The position numbers and the translations under genes were made by a program. From assembly GCF_018612915.1 (NCBI RefSeq), contig NZ_JAGGRL010000001.1:694160-758159 (forward strand): a stretch of 64,000 bases of DNA. The letters are read 5' to 3'. This stretch comes from Stenotrophomonas sp. ISL-67. Lineage in GTDB: Bacteria; Pseudomonadota; Gammaproteobacteria; Xanthomonadales; Xanthomonadaceae. Position 1 is the stretch's first letter. Every line of letters starts with the position of its first letter. Shown here piece after piece: positions 18,858-27,921 of the stretch. The notes beneath the pieces are model-generated. The model had not been told where the DNA came from. It made no database searches and was given only the letters and a program-made list of their open reading frames with translations.

Positions 18858-19172
18858 ATGGATTACCAGCTTGTCATCAAATTCTGGCGAAAGTCGCTCG
18901 ACGACGAGGCCTTCCTGTCCACGCTGGAGGCCGAACTCACCGCAGCGCTCGGCAGTACCGCCAGGCTGGATGGGTATGACGTGAGCGCGAAGGAAATCAA
19001 CCTGTTCATGGACACCGCCGACCCGCGGCCGACCTTCCGCAAGGCCAAAGACGTGCTGGAACGGCTGGGCGTGCTGCACAGCGTGTCCGCCGCCTACCGG
19101 CTGGTCGGCGGGGCGCAGTTCACCTCGGTGTGGCCGACGCGGATGGCGCGGAAGTTCACGTTGCCGTCGTGA
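18858..19172 (+). CDS. Conserved-looking small hypothetical protein
   Basis: 104 aa, starting MDYQLVIKFW. It is acidic in the first half and basic near the end (WPTRMARKFTLPS), with alternating strand-helix pattern and no membrane segment or signal peptide. I do not recognise it. It is divergent from the isocitrate lyase family gene and ends just before a strong terminator and the ssrA-like repeat at 19241. An immunity role is conceivable from length alone, but it is not adjacent to the toxin-like genes. Confidence 0.6.
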   Translation: MDYQLVIKFWRKSLDDEAFLSTLEAELTAALGSTARLDGYDVSAKEINLFMDTADPRPTFRKAKDVLERLGVLHSVSAAYRLVGGAQFTSVWPTRMARKFTLPS

Positions 19173-19177
19173 GCAAT

Positions 19178-19217
19178 AAAAAAGCCGGAACCCCTTTGAA
19201 GGCGGTCCCGGCTTTTT
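19178..19217 (+). terminator. Rho-independent terminator
   Basis: AAAAAAGCCGG and CCGGCTTTTT form a stem ending in a T-run, 5 bases after the stop at 19172. The symmetric A and T runs make it usable on both strands. It may also be the original ssrA terminator if the DNA from 19241 to 32100 is an insertion. Confidence 0.85.
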
Positions 19218-19240
19218 CTGGTCCTTGCGGACCGTCTTAT

Positions 19241-19259
19241 GGTGGGCGGAATTGAACCG
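19241..19259. repeat. att-like copy of the ssrA 3' end (distal)
   Basis: GGTGGGCGGAATTGAACCG is identical, and in the same orientation, to 32100-32118 within the tRNA-like end of ssrA. Duplicated tRNA or tmRNA 3' ends are the classic scar of site-specific integration. Just downstream, ATACCGCC occurs twice within about 20 bases. Confidence 0.75.
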
Positions 19260-19411
19260 AATGGAAAAATGCCCATCCTGCGCGCATATTCTTGGATGCA
19301 CTGTTCCGAATACCGCCAAAAATACCGCCAAGTGCGCGTCGCGCCTCGCGCTATCCCGCGACAGGCGAGGGGCCCGCAGCAGCGCGGGCCCCGTGGCGTT
19401 GGCCGAGCGAC

Positions 19412-22400
19412 TCAGAGCACCCAGGTCACATTGGCCTTCAGGCCGTGGTCGCGAGCGCCGTCGCCGTGCTGGCTGCTGTAGGCGGCGCCTACGGTCAGGT
19501 CCGGGCGCAACGTGACTTCGACGCCGGCTTCGATGGCCAACGTGTCGTCGGCCACTGGCAGTCCATTGATGGCAAAGGCGCTGCTACCGTCGGTGGCAAA
19601 GGACAGTCGGGCGCTTCCGGTCACATCATTGAAGGCATGCCGCCAGCCCGCCATCACTCGCCAGTTGGCCTGCAGGGTGCCAGCGCTGAAGGTGCTGCCT
19701 GCACGTACGCCGAGAGTTGAGAACAGCGTATCGGTCGTCTCTTTGCGCGCGCTCAGTGCGCTGATGCCGGCATGCTCGCGGAAGCCTTCTGAGGTCATGC
19801 CGACGTAGGCCAGGTTGGCAAACGGTTCCAGTTCTACCTCGCGTGTCGGCAGCTTCCAACCCAGCTCGCCGAAGGCTTGAACGCTGCTGGTGTGGTAATC
19901 GGCACGGTTGCGTTCATTGACGCCGGTGAAGGTGATCGTTCGGTCGGTCTCGATCAAATGGTGGCCAAACAACGCGCCGCCGCGCAGCTGGAGCGCATCG
20001 CCCACCGTGGTGCCGGCATAAAGGCCGAGCTGGTAGCTGTCGATCCTGGCATCTGAGCGTCGGGCATCAACGTCCAGCTTGCCGTGGCTGGCGGCGGCCA
20101 CCAGGCCGGCGTTCCAGTTGCCGAACTGATGGTCGCTACCGGCCACGATGCCGCCAGCGGAACGCTTGCTGCGTGCCGCGTTGCCATCGCCATCCTGGCG
20201 ACCCCAGCTGCCATGCATCCGGCCCCATGCGTTGCCATCAGTGGACAGGTCACTGGCTGCGTCCTGTGCGCCTTCGCGCTGGCGCAAGCGGTCGATGGCC
20301 GCCTCGCGCACGAATCGACTGTCCTGGATCAGAGTGGCGCGCACGCTGGCATGCACTTCACCGGAGAGCTGGTCGAAGGCCGATACCGCGTTGGCTTCAT
20401 CCAGTTGAACCACCGCGTCGTACAGGCCTTTGCCTGTGCCCAGGCTCTCAATCGCGGTACTGGTGGCGACCTGGTTGAGCGTGGTGGCCACCGCCGGGAA
20501 CAGCACTTGATTGCGGGCCAGCGTCAGCGACAGGGTGTGGCCATCGTTGGCCAGGGTCGGAGTCAGGAAGGCGAAATTGGTGCTGATTTCGTCAAAGGCG
20601 CCGCTGATCCCGGCATCGGCACTGAGCACCTGATAGGTGGTGCTCGGGGACCAGCTGCCATCGGCGGCCAATACCATGGCGCTGCGGCCCTGCAGGGCGA
20701 TCGTGCCGCTGGCATGGATGTGGTCGGCGCTGCCGTCCGGCGTCGCTTCGATCTGGTACGTGGACCCGGTGGCGAAGGTGAGATCACCGGCCACGCTCAA
20801 CCGGCCGATCGAGTTGCCCGGCGCAATCGTGCCGCCGTCCATCACCACGGTGCTGCCGACGCTGCCGGTGCCTTTGAGCGTGGCGCCGTCATGCACGTTC
20901 AGCGTGCCGCCCAGTGCCCCGTTCACTGCCAGCGTGCCGGCGTTGACGTGGGTGGTGCCGGTGAAGGCGGTGCTGTCGCCAGTCACATCGAGTGTCCCTC
21001 CACCGTTCTTGTTGATACGGCCGCTGCCGCTGAACAGGCTGGAGAAGCTCGCATCGCTGTTCTGCTGCATCGACAGCGTAGCGGTTGCTGCGATATTCAT
21101 CGTGCCGCTGCCGAGGTTGCTTGCGTTACCAGCCAAGGTGCCTGCGGTGATGGTGGTGCCGCCGCTGTAGCTATTGTTTCCGCTGAGCGTGGTAGAGCCG
21201 CTGCCGAGCACCCGCACAGCGCCGCTGCCGGAGATGTCGCCGGTAAACACCACGTCATCGCTGCGGTTGAACGCCAACGTGCCGTGGTTGAGCACATCGC
21301 CGGAAATCGCACCGTTGGTGCCGCCATCGCCGATCTGCAAAGTGCCTGCGGAGAGGATGGTGCTTTTGATGTCCGTCAAGGCGCTATCGATGCGCCAGGT
21401 ACCGCTGTCTTGTTTGAGAAGCTGGCCACGGAAGTAGGTGGAACCGGTCACGGCGTCTGTATACAGCTGCGAGTCGGTACCGCCCAATGCTAATGTGGAG
21501 GCCTCGTTGCCGATATCCAGATGACCTTCGATGCGGGAGCCGTCGAACAGCGTGACGTGGTGGGTGCCCGTATCACTCATGCGCACATCACCTCTCATCG
21601 TGCCGGAGTTGTTGAGGATGGAATCGCCGGAGACCACATCGAACGAGCCGTTGGTTCCTTGAACAGTCGAGCCCACGCCATTGGTCAAGCTGCCCCCCCG
21701 GTACAGCCCCACGCCAACTGTCTGGCTGCTGATGGTGCCACCACCAATGTTGTTGACCGTTGCAAGCTGGCTTGCATAGACGCCGTGGCCGTCGATGAAA
21801 TGCATGTCGATGTGGGGGAACGTGCCCGTGCTGATAATGGCCCCGCCATTGTTGGTCAACGTGCCGCCACCATCGAGATATACAGCATCACCCACGCCGC
21901 TGATGATGCCGTCAGCGGTGTTGGTGATCGTCGCGGTGCTGTCATAGATCTGCACGCCACGGCCATCGGCGGAGCTGATGGTTCCGCTGTTGAGCAGGGT
22001 GCCACCGTCAAACATGATCACGCCGCTGTCCTGCCCGGTGACAAGGCCACCGTTTGCGTTCGTGACTGCGCCCGTCCCTCTGATGCGGATGCCGTCCCCG
22101 GAGCTTCCCGTGCCGCTGATGGTGCCCGCATCATTGATGACCGCGCCATTTCCGTTGATTGATATGCCACTTGCTTCACCGGTGATAAGACCGCCACCCG
22201 TGTTGGTCACCGTTCCTGCGGCGCCGTCGATTCGTATGCCGTCGCCGTTGGCATCCATCGCCTGGATGGTGCCGCCCGCGTTGTTGATGGTGGCCCCTCC
22301 GCTGGATTTCACGCCAGCGCCACCCGTTACCGCATTCACGATCGCGCCGTAATTGTCGAGCGTGCCGTTGTTGTCGATGAACACCGAATTGGCAAGGGTG

Positions 22401-25400
22401 ATCCCGGCATTGACCTGCAGGGTGGCGTTATCGCCGGCAGCGTCGTCTACCACCACCTGGTGGCTACCCAGGGCCGAGTCGTGTGCCACCACCAGGGTGC
22501 CACCGAGCACCTGGGTGCCGATGCCGCTGTAGCTGTTGGCACCGCTCAGGATCAGCTTGCCGCTGCCAACCTTGATCAAGCGATTGGCCAGGCCGCTATT
22601 GACCAGGCTGCTGGCGAGGGTGGCGCTGACCCCGGCATCGGTGTTGATCGTGGCGCTGCTGCCGCTGGCCGGGCTCAACGCCAGGCTGTCGCCAGTGAGC
22701 AGATAGCCATCGCTGGCGAACTGCAAGGTGTCGAAGCGCTGCGTGCCGACGATGCTGACCGTCCCGGCAGTACCGCCGAAGTGCGCCACCGAGCCTGCCC
22801 AGCTGCTGTTGGTGGTTGCGCTGTCATTGGTCCATGTCGTGCCGGCGCTGCTCCAACTGCCAGCACCACCGGCGCCACCAACGAGACCACTGGGGGTGGC
22901 ATGGGAGCCATCCCAGAATTGAATGCTTTGGCCGGCGGCGAGAACCGTGAGATTGACCTGGTTTGCGGTGGCGGTGTCCACCTCATGATGGCCGACGGTG
23001 AAGCCGGCATGGCTGGAGCTGACCTGGGTATCGTCGAAGCCGCCGCTGAGCGTGCCGCCGTAATTGAACAGCCGGTACCACCCGGCCGAGGCGGTCTGCG
23101 CCTGCAAGGTGCCGCCCAGGGTGAGATCGCCCCCCACCTCGACCAGATCATTGGCCGGTCCACCGGCAACCTCGGCCTGGCCAAGTTCGAACACACTGGT
23201 AGAGCGGGCATCGAGTGCCAGGTTACCTGCGATGCGCAGGGTGCCGGGGCTGTTGCCGGCCGCCAGCGTACCCCGTACGTTGACGTTGCCGCCGATGTGG
23301 CCATTGCCGGCCAGGGTGCCGGCGGTATTCACCTGGACGTTGCCCGCCACCGAGCCGTTGATGACCAGCGTGCCGATTCCGGCGATCGTGCTGCTGGTAT
23401 AGGTATTGGTGCCCGTGAGCGTAGTGGTTCCTGGGCCCGCCTGAAACAATGCGCCGGTACCACTGATGTCGTTGCTCACGATGAGTGCATCACTGCGACT
23501 GAAGACCAGCGAGGCATTGTTGATGACATTGCCACCGCCCAATGTGCCCGTGGTGCCACCGTTACCCACCTGTAGGGTACCGGCGTTGATGGTAGTGGTG
23601 TCGGTGTAGGTATTGGTGCCCGTGAGCGTGATCAAGCCACTGCCGCTCTGGATGAATCCACCGATGCCACTGATGTCGTTGTTTACCACCAAAGCGTCGC
23701 TGCGATTGAAGGCCAACGCGGCATTGTTGATGACCTTGCCGCTGCCCAGCGTGCCCGTGGTGCCGCCGCTGCCCACCTGCAGCGTGCCGTAGCTGATGGT
23801 GGTGTCGGTGTAGGTGTTGTCGGCGGTGAGCATCACAAGACCGCCCGTCTTGGTCAGTGCGTGACCCGAGATCACACCACCCAGGTTGAGGAGGACGCCA
23901 GGGGTCACGTCGACCGTTCCGCCGCGCGTCCCCAGGTTCACGGCGCGGGTGCTGTTGACGCCTGCGGTGCTTGCCAAGGTGCCGCCATCGAGCGTCAGGT
24001 CACCGGTGACCGCCCCGAGGTTGTCATCGGAAGAAATCACCAGCGTGCCGCCGCTCACCGTGGTACCTCCGGTGTAGCTGTTGGCACGGGTCAGCAGGGT
24101 GGTGCCCGCTGCCTGGTTGACCGCACCCGCGCCGGTGATCCGGGTGTCGAAGATGTACGCCGGATCGGTGTGGTTGAAGTTCAAACTGCCGGTGCCCGCG
24201 CCAAAGCGCAGTTCGCCCGCTTCCAGCGTGCCAGCCGCGAGCGCAGTTTCGCCGACCGCGGCACCGATGTTCACCGCGCCTGCGGCTGTAGCATTCAGTG
24301 CGACGTCGACCAAACCGCTGCCGTTTGTGGCTGACACCTTGCCGCCGTGTTGCACGGTCAAGGTGCCTGTTCGAGAGACACCGACACCTAATTGGCCGCT
24401 GCTGGTCCAGGTGGAACCCACACCGTCTACCGTGACCTGGGTGTCGACGGCTCCGTCGATGATTCCAGTGCCGGTACTGCTGACCGTGCCGCCGCTTTGA
24501 ATGGCCAGCGTGCCGCCACTGACGTTGGCTTTTCCGTAGTCGTTGCTGCCCGTCAGCGTCAATGTGCCGCTACCGGTCTTGGTAAGCGACCCCGTTCCGG
24601 TCATGGCGCCCGTGTACTGGGTCGAGCGGTTGTCGCCACCGGTGCTCAGGGAACGGGCGCCCAGGGTGACAGTGCTGCCGGCAACGCCTGCCAAACTGCC
24701 AATGGTCAGGTCGGCTGTTGCTGCGGAGATGTCGAAGCCGGCGTCGGCACCACTCAGATTCACCGCGCTCGTAGCAGCCAGGCTGCCGCCCGCACCCAGC
24801 GCGAGGGTGCCGTCACTGATGGTGGTGTCGCCGCTGTACGTGTTGACGCCACCCAGAGTCAGCGTTCCGCTATGCCGTTTCTCAATGCCGCCGGCGCCTT
24901 CGATCACGCCGTTGAAAGTGCCGCCAGTGATGGCGACAAGGTTGTCCGACAACGCGCCCGTTCTAAGGGTTCCGGCGCCCTGAAGGTCATTGATCGAGGT
25001 TGAGGGCGAATTCCTGTTCATGTCGTTGAAATCCAGGATTGCGCCGCCAGCGATGTGTATTGATGGCACCCATTCCAACGGGGTCAGGAAGCTGCTGTTG
25101 CCGATGCGTAGCGTGCCGTAATTGATGTTCAGTGCGCTGCGCGTTCCCGAAGAGTTGAACCCTGGGGAGCTGATCACCACCGTGCCTGTGTGACCGGCAG
25201 AACCGAAGGCAAGCCCGGCCCCAGACCATAGGTTGGCGGTGCCCGTCAGAGTGAGCGTGGTGCCGGTAGCAGCGGAGATGGTCGGCGTTGTCGCCGCTTC
25301 GATAGTGAGATGGTTTGCCAGGGTGATATCGGCGGTACCACGCAGTTCGCCATTGCTGCCCAGTGTCACGTCACCGGTGAGATCAGCAGGACTATCGACC

Positions 25401-25612
25401 TCCAGCACCAGGTTCTCGATCACGGTCTGCGCGCTCGCCACTTCAACCATCGTCATCCCCAACGCGAGCAGGCAGGCGTTGGCCAGCAGCGACAGACGCG
25501 GGGCCAGGCACATCGCTTTCGCGACGGCGCCGCCATGCGCTGAAGCCAGTTCGGAAACCACCTGGCACAGGCCAAGGGCGCGATTGAAGACGACGCGGTA
25601 AACGTGGTTCAT
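19412..25612 (-). CDS. Large autotransporter (type Va) with ESPR and beta-strand repeats
   Basis: 2066 aa. The start at 25612 gives an extended signal peptide (ESPR; MNHVYRVVFNRALGLCQVVS), then a hydrophobic core (LLANACLLALGMTMVEVASA). The passenger, to about residue 1780, is Gly/Ser/Thr-rich with many autotransporter-associated strand repeats of the form LTGxNxYxxxTTIxxGTLxxG, and a central NTGGGLITG-type repeat block. The last ~270 residues form the beta-barrel, ending in alternating residues (GLKANVTWVL). It should be exported by Sec and displayed on the outer membrane, typically as an adhesin or biofilm factor. No protease or lipase motif was seen. Start RBS is weak. Confidence 0.9.
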   Translation of the reverse strand: MNHVYRVVFNRALGLCQVVSELASAHGGAVAKAMCLAPRLSLLANACLLALGMTMVEVASAQTVIENLVLEVDSPADLTGDVTLGSNGELRGTADITLANHLTIEAATTPTISAATGTTLTLTGTANLWSGAGLAFGSAGHTGTVVISSPGFNSSGTRSALNINYGTLRIGNSSFLTPLEWVPSIHIAGGAILDFNDMNRNSPSTSINDLQGAGTLRTGALSDNLVAITGGTFNGVIEGAGGIEKRHSGTLTLGGVNTYSGDTTISDGTLALGAGGSLAATSAVNLSGADAGFDISAATADLTIGSLAGVAGSTVTLGARSLSTGGDNRSTQYTGAMTGTGSLTKTGSGTLTLTGSNDYGKANVSGGTLAIQSGGTVSSTGTGIIDGAVDTQVTVDGVGSTWTSSGQLGVGVSRTGTLTVQHGGKVSATNGSGLVDVALNATAAGAVNIGAAVGETALAAGTLEAGELRFGAGTGSLNFNHTDPAYIFDTRITGAGAVNQAAGTTLLTRANSYTGGTTVSGGTLVISSDDNLGAVTGDLTLDGGTLASTAGVNSTRAVNLGTRGGTVDVTPGVLLNLGGVISGHALTKTGGLVMLTADNTYTDTTISYGTLQVGSGGTTGTLGSGKVINNAALAFNRSDALVVNNDISGIGGFIQSGSGLITLTGTNTYTDTTTINAGTLQVGNGGTTGTLGGGNVINNASLVFSRSDALIVSNDISGTGALFQAGPGTTTLTGTNTYTSSTIAGIGTLVINGSVAGNVQVNTAGTLAGNGHIGGNVNVRGTLAAGNSPGTLRIAGNLALDARSTSVFELGQAEVAGGPANDLVEVGGDLTLGGTLQAQTASAGWYRLFNYGGTLSGGFDDTQVSSSHAGFTVGHHEVDTATANQVNLTVLAAGQSIQFWDGSHATPSGLVGGAGGAGSWSSAGTTWTNDSATTNSSWAGSVAHFGGTAGTVSIVGTQRFDTLQFASDGYLLTGDSLALSPASGSSATINTDAGVSATLASSLVNSGLANRLIKVGSGKLILSGANSYSGIGTQVLGGTLVVAHDSALGSHQVVVDDAAGDNATLQVNAGITLANSVFIDNNGTLDNYGAIVNAVTGGAGVKSSGGATINNAGGTIQAMDANGDGIRIDGAAGTVTNTGGGLITGEASGISINGNGAVINDAGTISGTGSSGDGIRIRGTGAVTNANGGLVTGQDSGVIMFDGGTLLNSGTISSADGRGVQIYDSTATITNTADGIISGVGDAVYLDGGGTLTNNGGAIISTGTFPHIDMHFIDGHGVYASQLATVNNIGGGTISSQTVGVGLYRGGSLTNGVGSTVQGTNGSFDVVSGDSILNNSGTMRGDVRMSDTGTHHVTLFDGSRIEGHLDIGNEASTLALGGTDSQLYTDAVTGSTYFRGQLLKQDSGTWRIDSALTDIKSTILSAGTLQIGDGGTNGAISGDVLNHGTLAFNRSDDVVFTGDISGSGAVRVLGSGSTTLSGNNSYSGGTTITAGTLAGNASNLGSGTMNIAATATLSMQQNSDASFSSLFSGSGRINKNGGGTLDVTGDSTAFTGTTHVNAGTLAVNGALGGTLNVHDGATLKGTGSVGSTVVMDGGTIAPGNSIGRLSVAGDLTFATGSTYQIEATPDGSADHIHASGTIALQGRSAMVLAADGSWSPSTTYQVLSADAGISGAFDEISTNFAFLTPTLANDGHTLSLTLARNQVLFPAVATTLNQVATSTAIESLGTGKGLYDAVVQLDEANAVSAFDQLSGEVHASVRATLIQDSRFVREAAIDRLRQREGAQDAASDLSTDGNAWGRMHGSWGRQDGDGNAARSKRSAGGIVAGSDHQFGNWNAGLVAAASHGKLDVDARRSDARIDSYQLGLYAGTTVGDALQLRGGALFGHHLIETDRTITFTGVNERNRADYHTSSVQAFGELGWKLPTREVELEPFANLAYVGMTSEGFREHAGISALSARKETTDTLFSTLGVRAGSTFSAGTLQANWRVMAGWRHAFNDVTGSARLSFATDGSSAFAINGLPVADDTLAIEAGVEVTLRPDLTVGAAYSSQHGDGARDHGLKANVTWVL
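23401..23811 (-). repeat. Intragenic ~69-codon repeats in the autotransporter passenger
   Basis: A unit of 207 bp (23401) and one of 204 bp (23608) are closely similar, both multiples of three, and a degenerate third begins at 23812. Each encodes a TLTGTNTYT...GTLQVGxGGTTGTLG block. Recombination between units would change passenger length without a frameshift. Confidence 0.75.
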
Positions 25613-26131
25613 GGTGTGCTCTCAGCGGGTGCGCAAACGAATAAGCAAGGTCGCGACCGGGTGTGGCAGCGATCGATATGTCGAGTGAAGTGCAGGACCA
25701 TTCGTGGCCCAGTCGGTGTTGCGGGATTATTTGACCGCCCCGGTGCCGCACAGGACGACGGGCGGACTCGCTGGTTACGGTGCCAAGCCGACATGCGCCT
25801 GCCATTCGACTCGATCGATGGTGCGCGCAGAGCGGGTCATGGCATGCAGTAGGTAGGGCAGGGCTGGTGGGGCAGGTCCCGGCGTTGGTGAGGCGCGTCG
25901 GCGGCTACCTCACGCTTTGTTTCACTCGTGGCAGCCGTCATCAAGGAGAGTCAGTAGTTCCGGGGGTGTTATTCCGTCGGGATTATCGATAGGGGATTCA
26001 GGCTCGTCCATCCTGCTAATCAGCAGCTTGCGGTTCCGGGCATGCCGGCTTAGGCGGTCCACTTTTTGAGCAGCACTCCGGTATGATCCGTGCTGACAAT
26101 AAGTCTTCGTTCATCCGCTCCAGGAGGCAGG
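25613..26131. other. Long intergenic stretch, no gene recognised
   Basis: About 520 bases lie between the divergent autotransporter and PAS-LuxR genes. Both promoters must lie here. I see no convincing ORF with a ribosome binding site, no RNA gene and no strong inverted repeat. An AGGAGG at 26122-26127 belongs to the short ORF at 26132. Confidence 0.5.
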
Positions 26132-26191
26132 ATGAGGCGAGAGTTCACAGGGGAAAACAATAGTGTCGTTCAGCAGTGCCAGCGTGTTTGA
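26132..26191 (+). CDS. Possible 19-codon leader peptide overlapping the PAS-LuxR gene
   Basis: ATG at 26132 is preceded by AGGAGG (26122-26127), the best ribosome binding site nearby. It encodes MRREFTGENNSVVQQCQRV and stops inside the regulator gene, which begins in another frame at 26163. It could couple translation to the regulator, whose own GTG has a weaker site. It is short and could be chance. Confidence 0.3.
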   Translation: MRREFTGENNSVVQQCQRV

Positions 26192-26756
26192 AATCTATGA
26201 CCAGCTGCCCGACGCGGTCTTCATGGTTGATGCAAACCATCGAATTGCCTATGCCAGCGCCGCTTGCGAAGACATCTTCGGATATGTCCCCGGCGAGTTG
26301 GCCGGTGTGCCGTTGCTGGATCTGGTGGTGCCGCGTGAACAGGACCGGACCTTGCGCGAGGCACGCAAGGTGGCGCGCGGCGGCGCCCGGGTCGGCTTCG
26401 AGAACCGTTACCTGCACAAGGCGGGTAATGAAGTACAGGTCATGTGGTCGGCACGTTGGTTGCAGGCGCAGCAGTTGCGCATCGGTCTTGCCCGCGATGT
26501 GACTGCGTTGCGGCAACCGGTGTCTTCAAAGAGCGATGAGCTGCTTGGCGTTGCCCACCTGGCACCTCACGAGAAGAGGGTGCTGCAGTTGCTGCTCACC
26601 GAAGCCACCGAGAAACAGATTGCCGAGAAGCTCGGCCTTGCGGTCTCCACCACACATTCCTACGTCACGTTGATCTTCCGAAAGTTTGGCGTGCGTAGCC
26701 GTGCCGGGCTGATGGCCCTGTGGCTCCAGGCAATGAAGATCGACCGCGTGTTCTGA
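26163..26756 (+). CDS. PAS domain-containing LuxR-type regulator
   Basis: 197 aa from a GTG at 26163 with AGGGG about 8 bases upstream. Residues ~8-115 form a PAS sensor (DQLPDAVFMVDANHRIAYAS, FGYVPGELAGVPLLDLVVP). Residues ~130-190 form a LuxR/FixJ helix-turn-helix (LAPHEKRVLQLLLTEATEKQ, then GLAVSTTHSYVTLIFRKFGV). The ligand or cofactor of the PAS domain is unknown. It is divergent from the autotransporter and could control it, but no operator is visible. There is no partner kinase nearby. Confidence 0.85.
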   Translation: MSFSSASVFEIYDQLPDAVFMVDANHRIAYASAACEDIFGYVPGELAGVPLLDLVVPREQDRTLREARKVARGGARVGFENRYLHKAGNEVQVMWSARWLQAQQLRIGLARDVTALRQPVSSKSDELLGVAHLAPHEKRVLQLLLTEATEKQIAEKLGLAVSTTHSYVTLIFRKFGVRSRAGLMALWLQAMKIDRVF

Positions 26757-27129
26757 TCCGCCTCCTGTGTAGTTGGCAGCGCATTGAATCGCTTTTCCGA
26801 ATTGTATTCAGAAGCACAGTTCCCACCCGTTACGATCTCGGTAGGGCGCGGTCGGCGCTGCCAGTCCGACGGTCCTCGATGTTTCGCTTGTCGAAGGCTC
26901 AGTCGAAAGCGGGAACCGTGCGGGGCTTTGCTGCACAAATAACCCCGGCCTCCTTGCTACGCTGAGGCATTGACGCAGAGCAACCGCAGACCCTTGCAGG
27001 TCCGCATTGTGAACTTCATGGACATCAAGCCCGTTGGACCTCAGGCTTCGCGTACCCACCGGTATTTGCCCAAGGGTGCGAGCAGAGAAAGGGTGTGAGC
27101 CCAACCGGACAGCTATACGATCCAGATCC
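26757..27129. other. Intergenic stretch with a possible insertion-sequence end
   Basis: 373 bases are visibly less GC-rich than their surroundings. GGGGCTTTGCTGCACAAAT (26922-26940) resembles the terminal inverted repeat of IS5-family IS903-like elements. A 26-codon ORF from 27018 shows no known function. No matching second end was found, so this is at best a fragment. Confidence 0.3.
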
Positions 27130-27348
27130 TCATATGGATTTGTTGTCCGCCTCGTAGACCAGAATATCGCCGGGCTGGCATTGCAGGTATTCGCAGATCT
27201 TGCATAGCGTCTCGAAACGGATGCCCCGAACTCGCCCGGATTTGAGCAGGGACAGATTCGACTCGGTGATGCCGATGTGTTGGGCAAGCTCGCGAGAGCG
27301 GACTTTGCGCAAGGCGAGTACGACGTCTAAACGTACGACAATGGTCAT
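27130..27348 (-). CDS. Small XRE/Cro-type helix-turn-helix regulator
   Basis: 72 aa. It is almost entirely one DNA-binding domain: LRKVRSRELAQHIGITESNL then LSLLKSGRVRGIRFETLCKI, as in YozG/Cro-like proteins. It starts 8 bases after the stop of the DUF2975 membrane gene on the same strand, a common two-gene unit in which the regulator probably controls the pair. The palindrome at 27878 upstream of the pair is a plausible target. Confidence 0.85.
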   Translation of the reverse strand: MTIVVRLDVVLALRKVRSRELAQHIGITESNLSLLKSGRVRGIRFETLCKICEYLQCQPGDILVYEADNKSI

Positions 27349-27356
27349 GATGGTAC

Positions 27357-27872
27357 TCAGACTATTGAGCGTTGGTCTTCCTCGAGCCGACTCGCGACAT
27401 CGAAGAAGCGGGCAACCAACCACAGCACCGCAGTCACCAGGAGCGCGAGCAGATCGGCCATGTCCACGACCATGACCGGGGCACCGTCATGCGGTGCCAA
27501 GACGGCACCGAGCATGATGGACAACGGACCATGGACCACCGCCGCAACGAAAAGCAATGCCGCGAAGTAGCGGTAGCGGCGACTGGTTTGGGCTGGAAAC
27601 AGCTTTTCGACCCGAACCTGCCCAAGCAGCACAGCCAACTGATACAGCGCAGCGGCGACCAGCAGGCTCTGCAGAATCGCGAGTGCAGAGGCCCACGCCA
27701 GCGGTAGCCCTCCGCTATCCAACATAGTGCCTGCGGGACCGTCGCCGCCTTGCCACGCCCCCAGCAATCCACCCGCAGTGAGCAGGGGGGCCAGCAGTAC
27801 GCCCAGCCACAACAAAAGCCGCAGCCTGCGGGAAGCGCTGTAAAGTCCATTTGACATATCTGTATTGTGCAT
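27357..27872 (-). CDS. DUF2975-type four-helix membrane protein
   Basis: 171 aa from the ATG at 27872. Four hydrophobic segments are clear: LLLWLGVLLAPLLTAGGLL, LAILQSLLVAAALYQLAVLL, YFAALLFVAAVVHGPLSI and LLALLVTAVLWLVARFFDVA. DUF2975 proteins are small inner-membrane proteins of unknown function and are routinely paired with a Cro-like regulator, as here. Divergent from the retropepsin-like gene at 27922. Confidence 0.8.
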   Translation of the reverse strand: MHNTDMSNGLYSASRRLRLLLWLGVLLAPLLTAGGLLGAWQGGDGPAGTMLDSGGLPLAWASALAILQSLLVAAALYQLAVLLGQVRVEKLFPAQTSRRYRYFAALLFVAAVVHGPLSIMLGAVLAPHDGAPVMVVDMADLLALLVTAVLWLVARFFDVASRLEEDQRSIV

Positions 27873-27877
27873 AGTAA

Positions 27878-27894
27878 TTTCTGTTTTACAGAAA
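27878..27894. promoter_or_regulatory. Perfect palindrome in a divergent promoter region
   Basis: TTTCTGT-TTT-ACAGAAA lies 6 bases upstream of the DUF2975 start and 28 bases upstream of the divergent protease-like gene. The location and symmetry suit an operator for the HTH protein encoded at 27130. Confidence 0.45.
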
Positions 27895-27921
27895 ACAATA
27901 TTCGCAAAAGGATACACGCTG

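Noticed and set aside
20084..23575. Two long plus-strand frames (469 and 371 codons) inside the autotransporter
   Set aside because: They mirror the repetitive Gly/Thr codons of the passenger and have no ribosome binding sites or domains.
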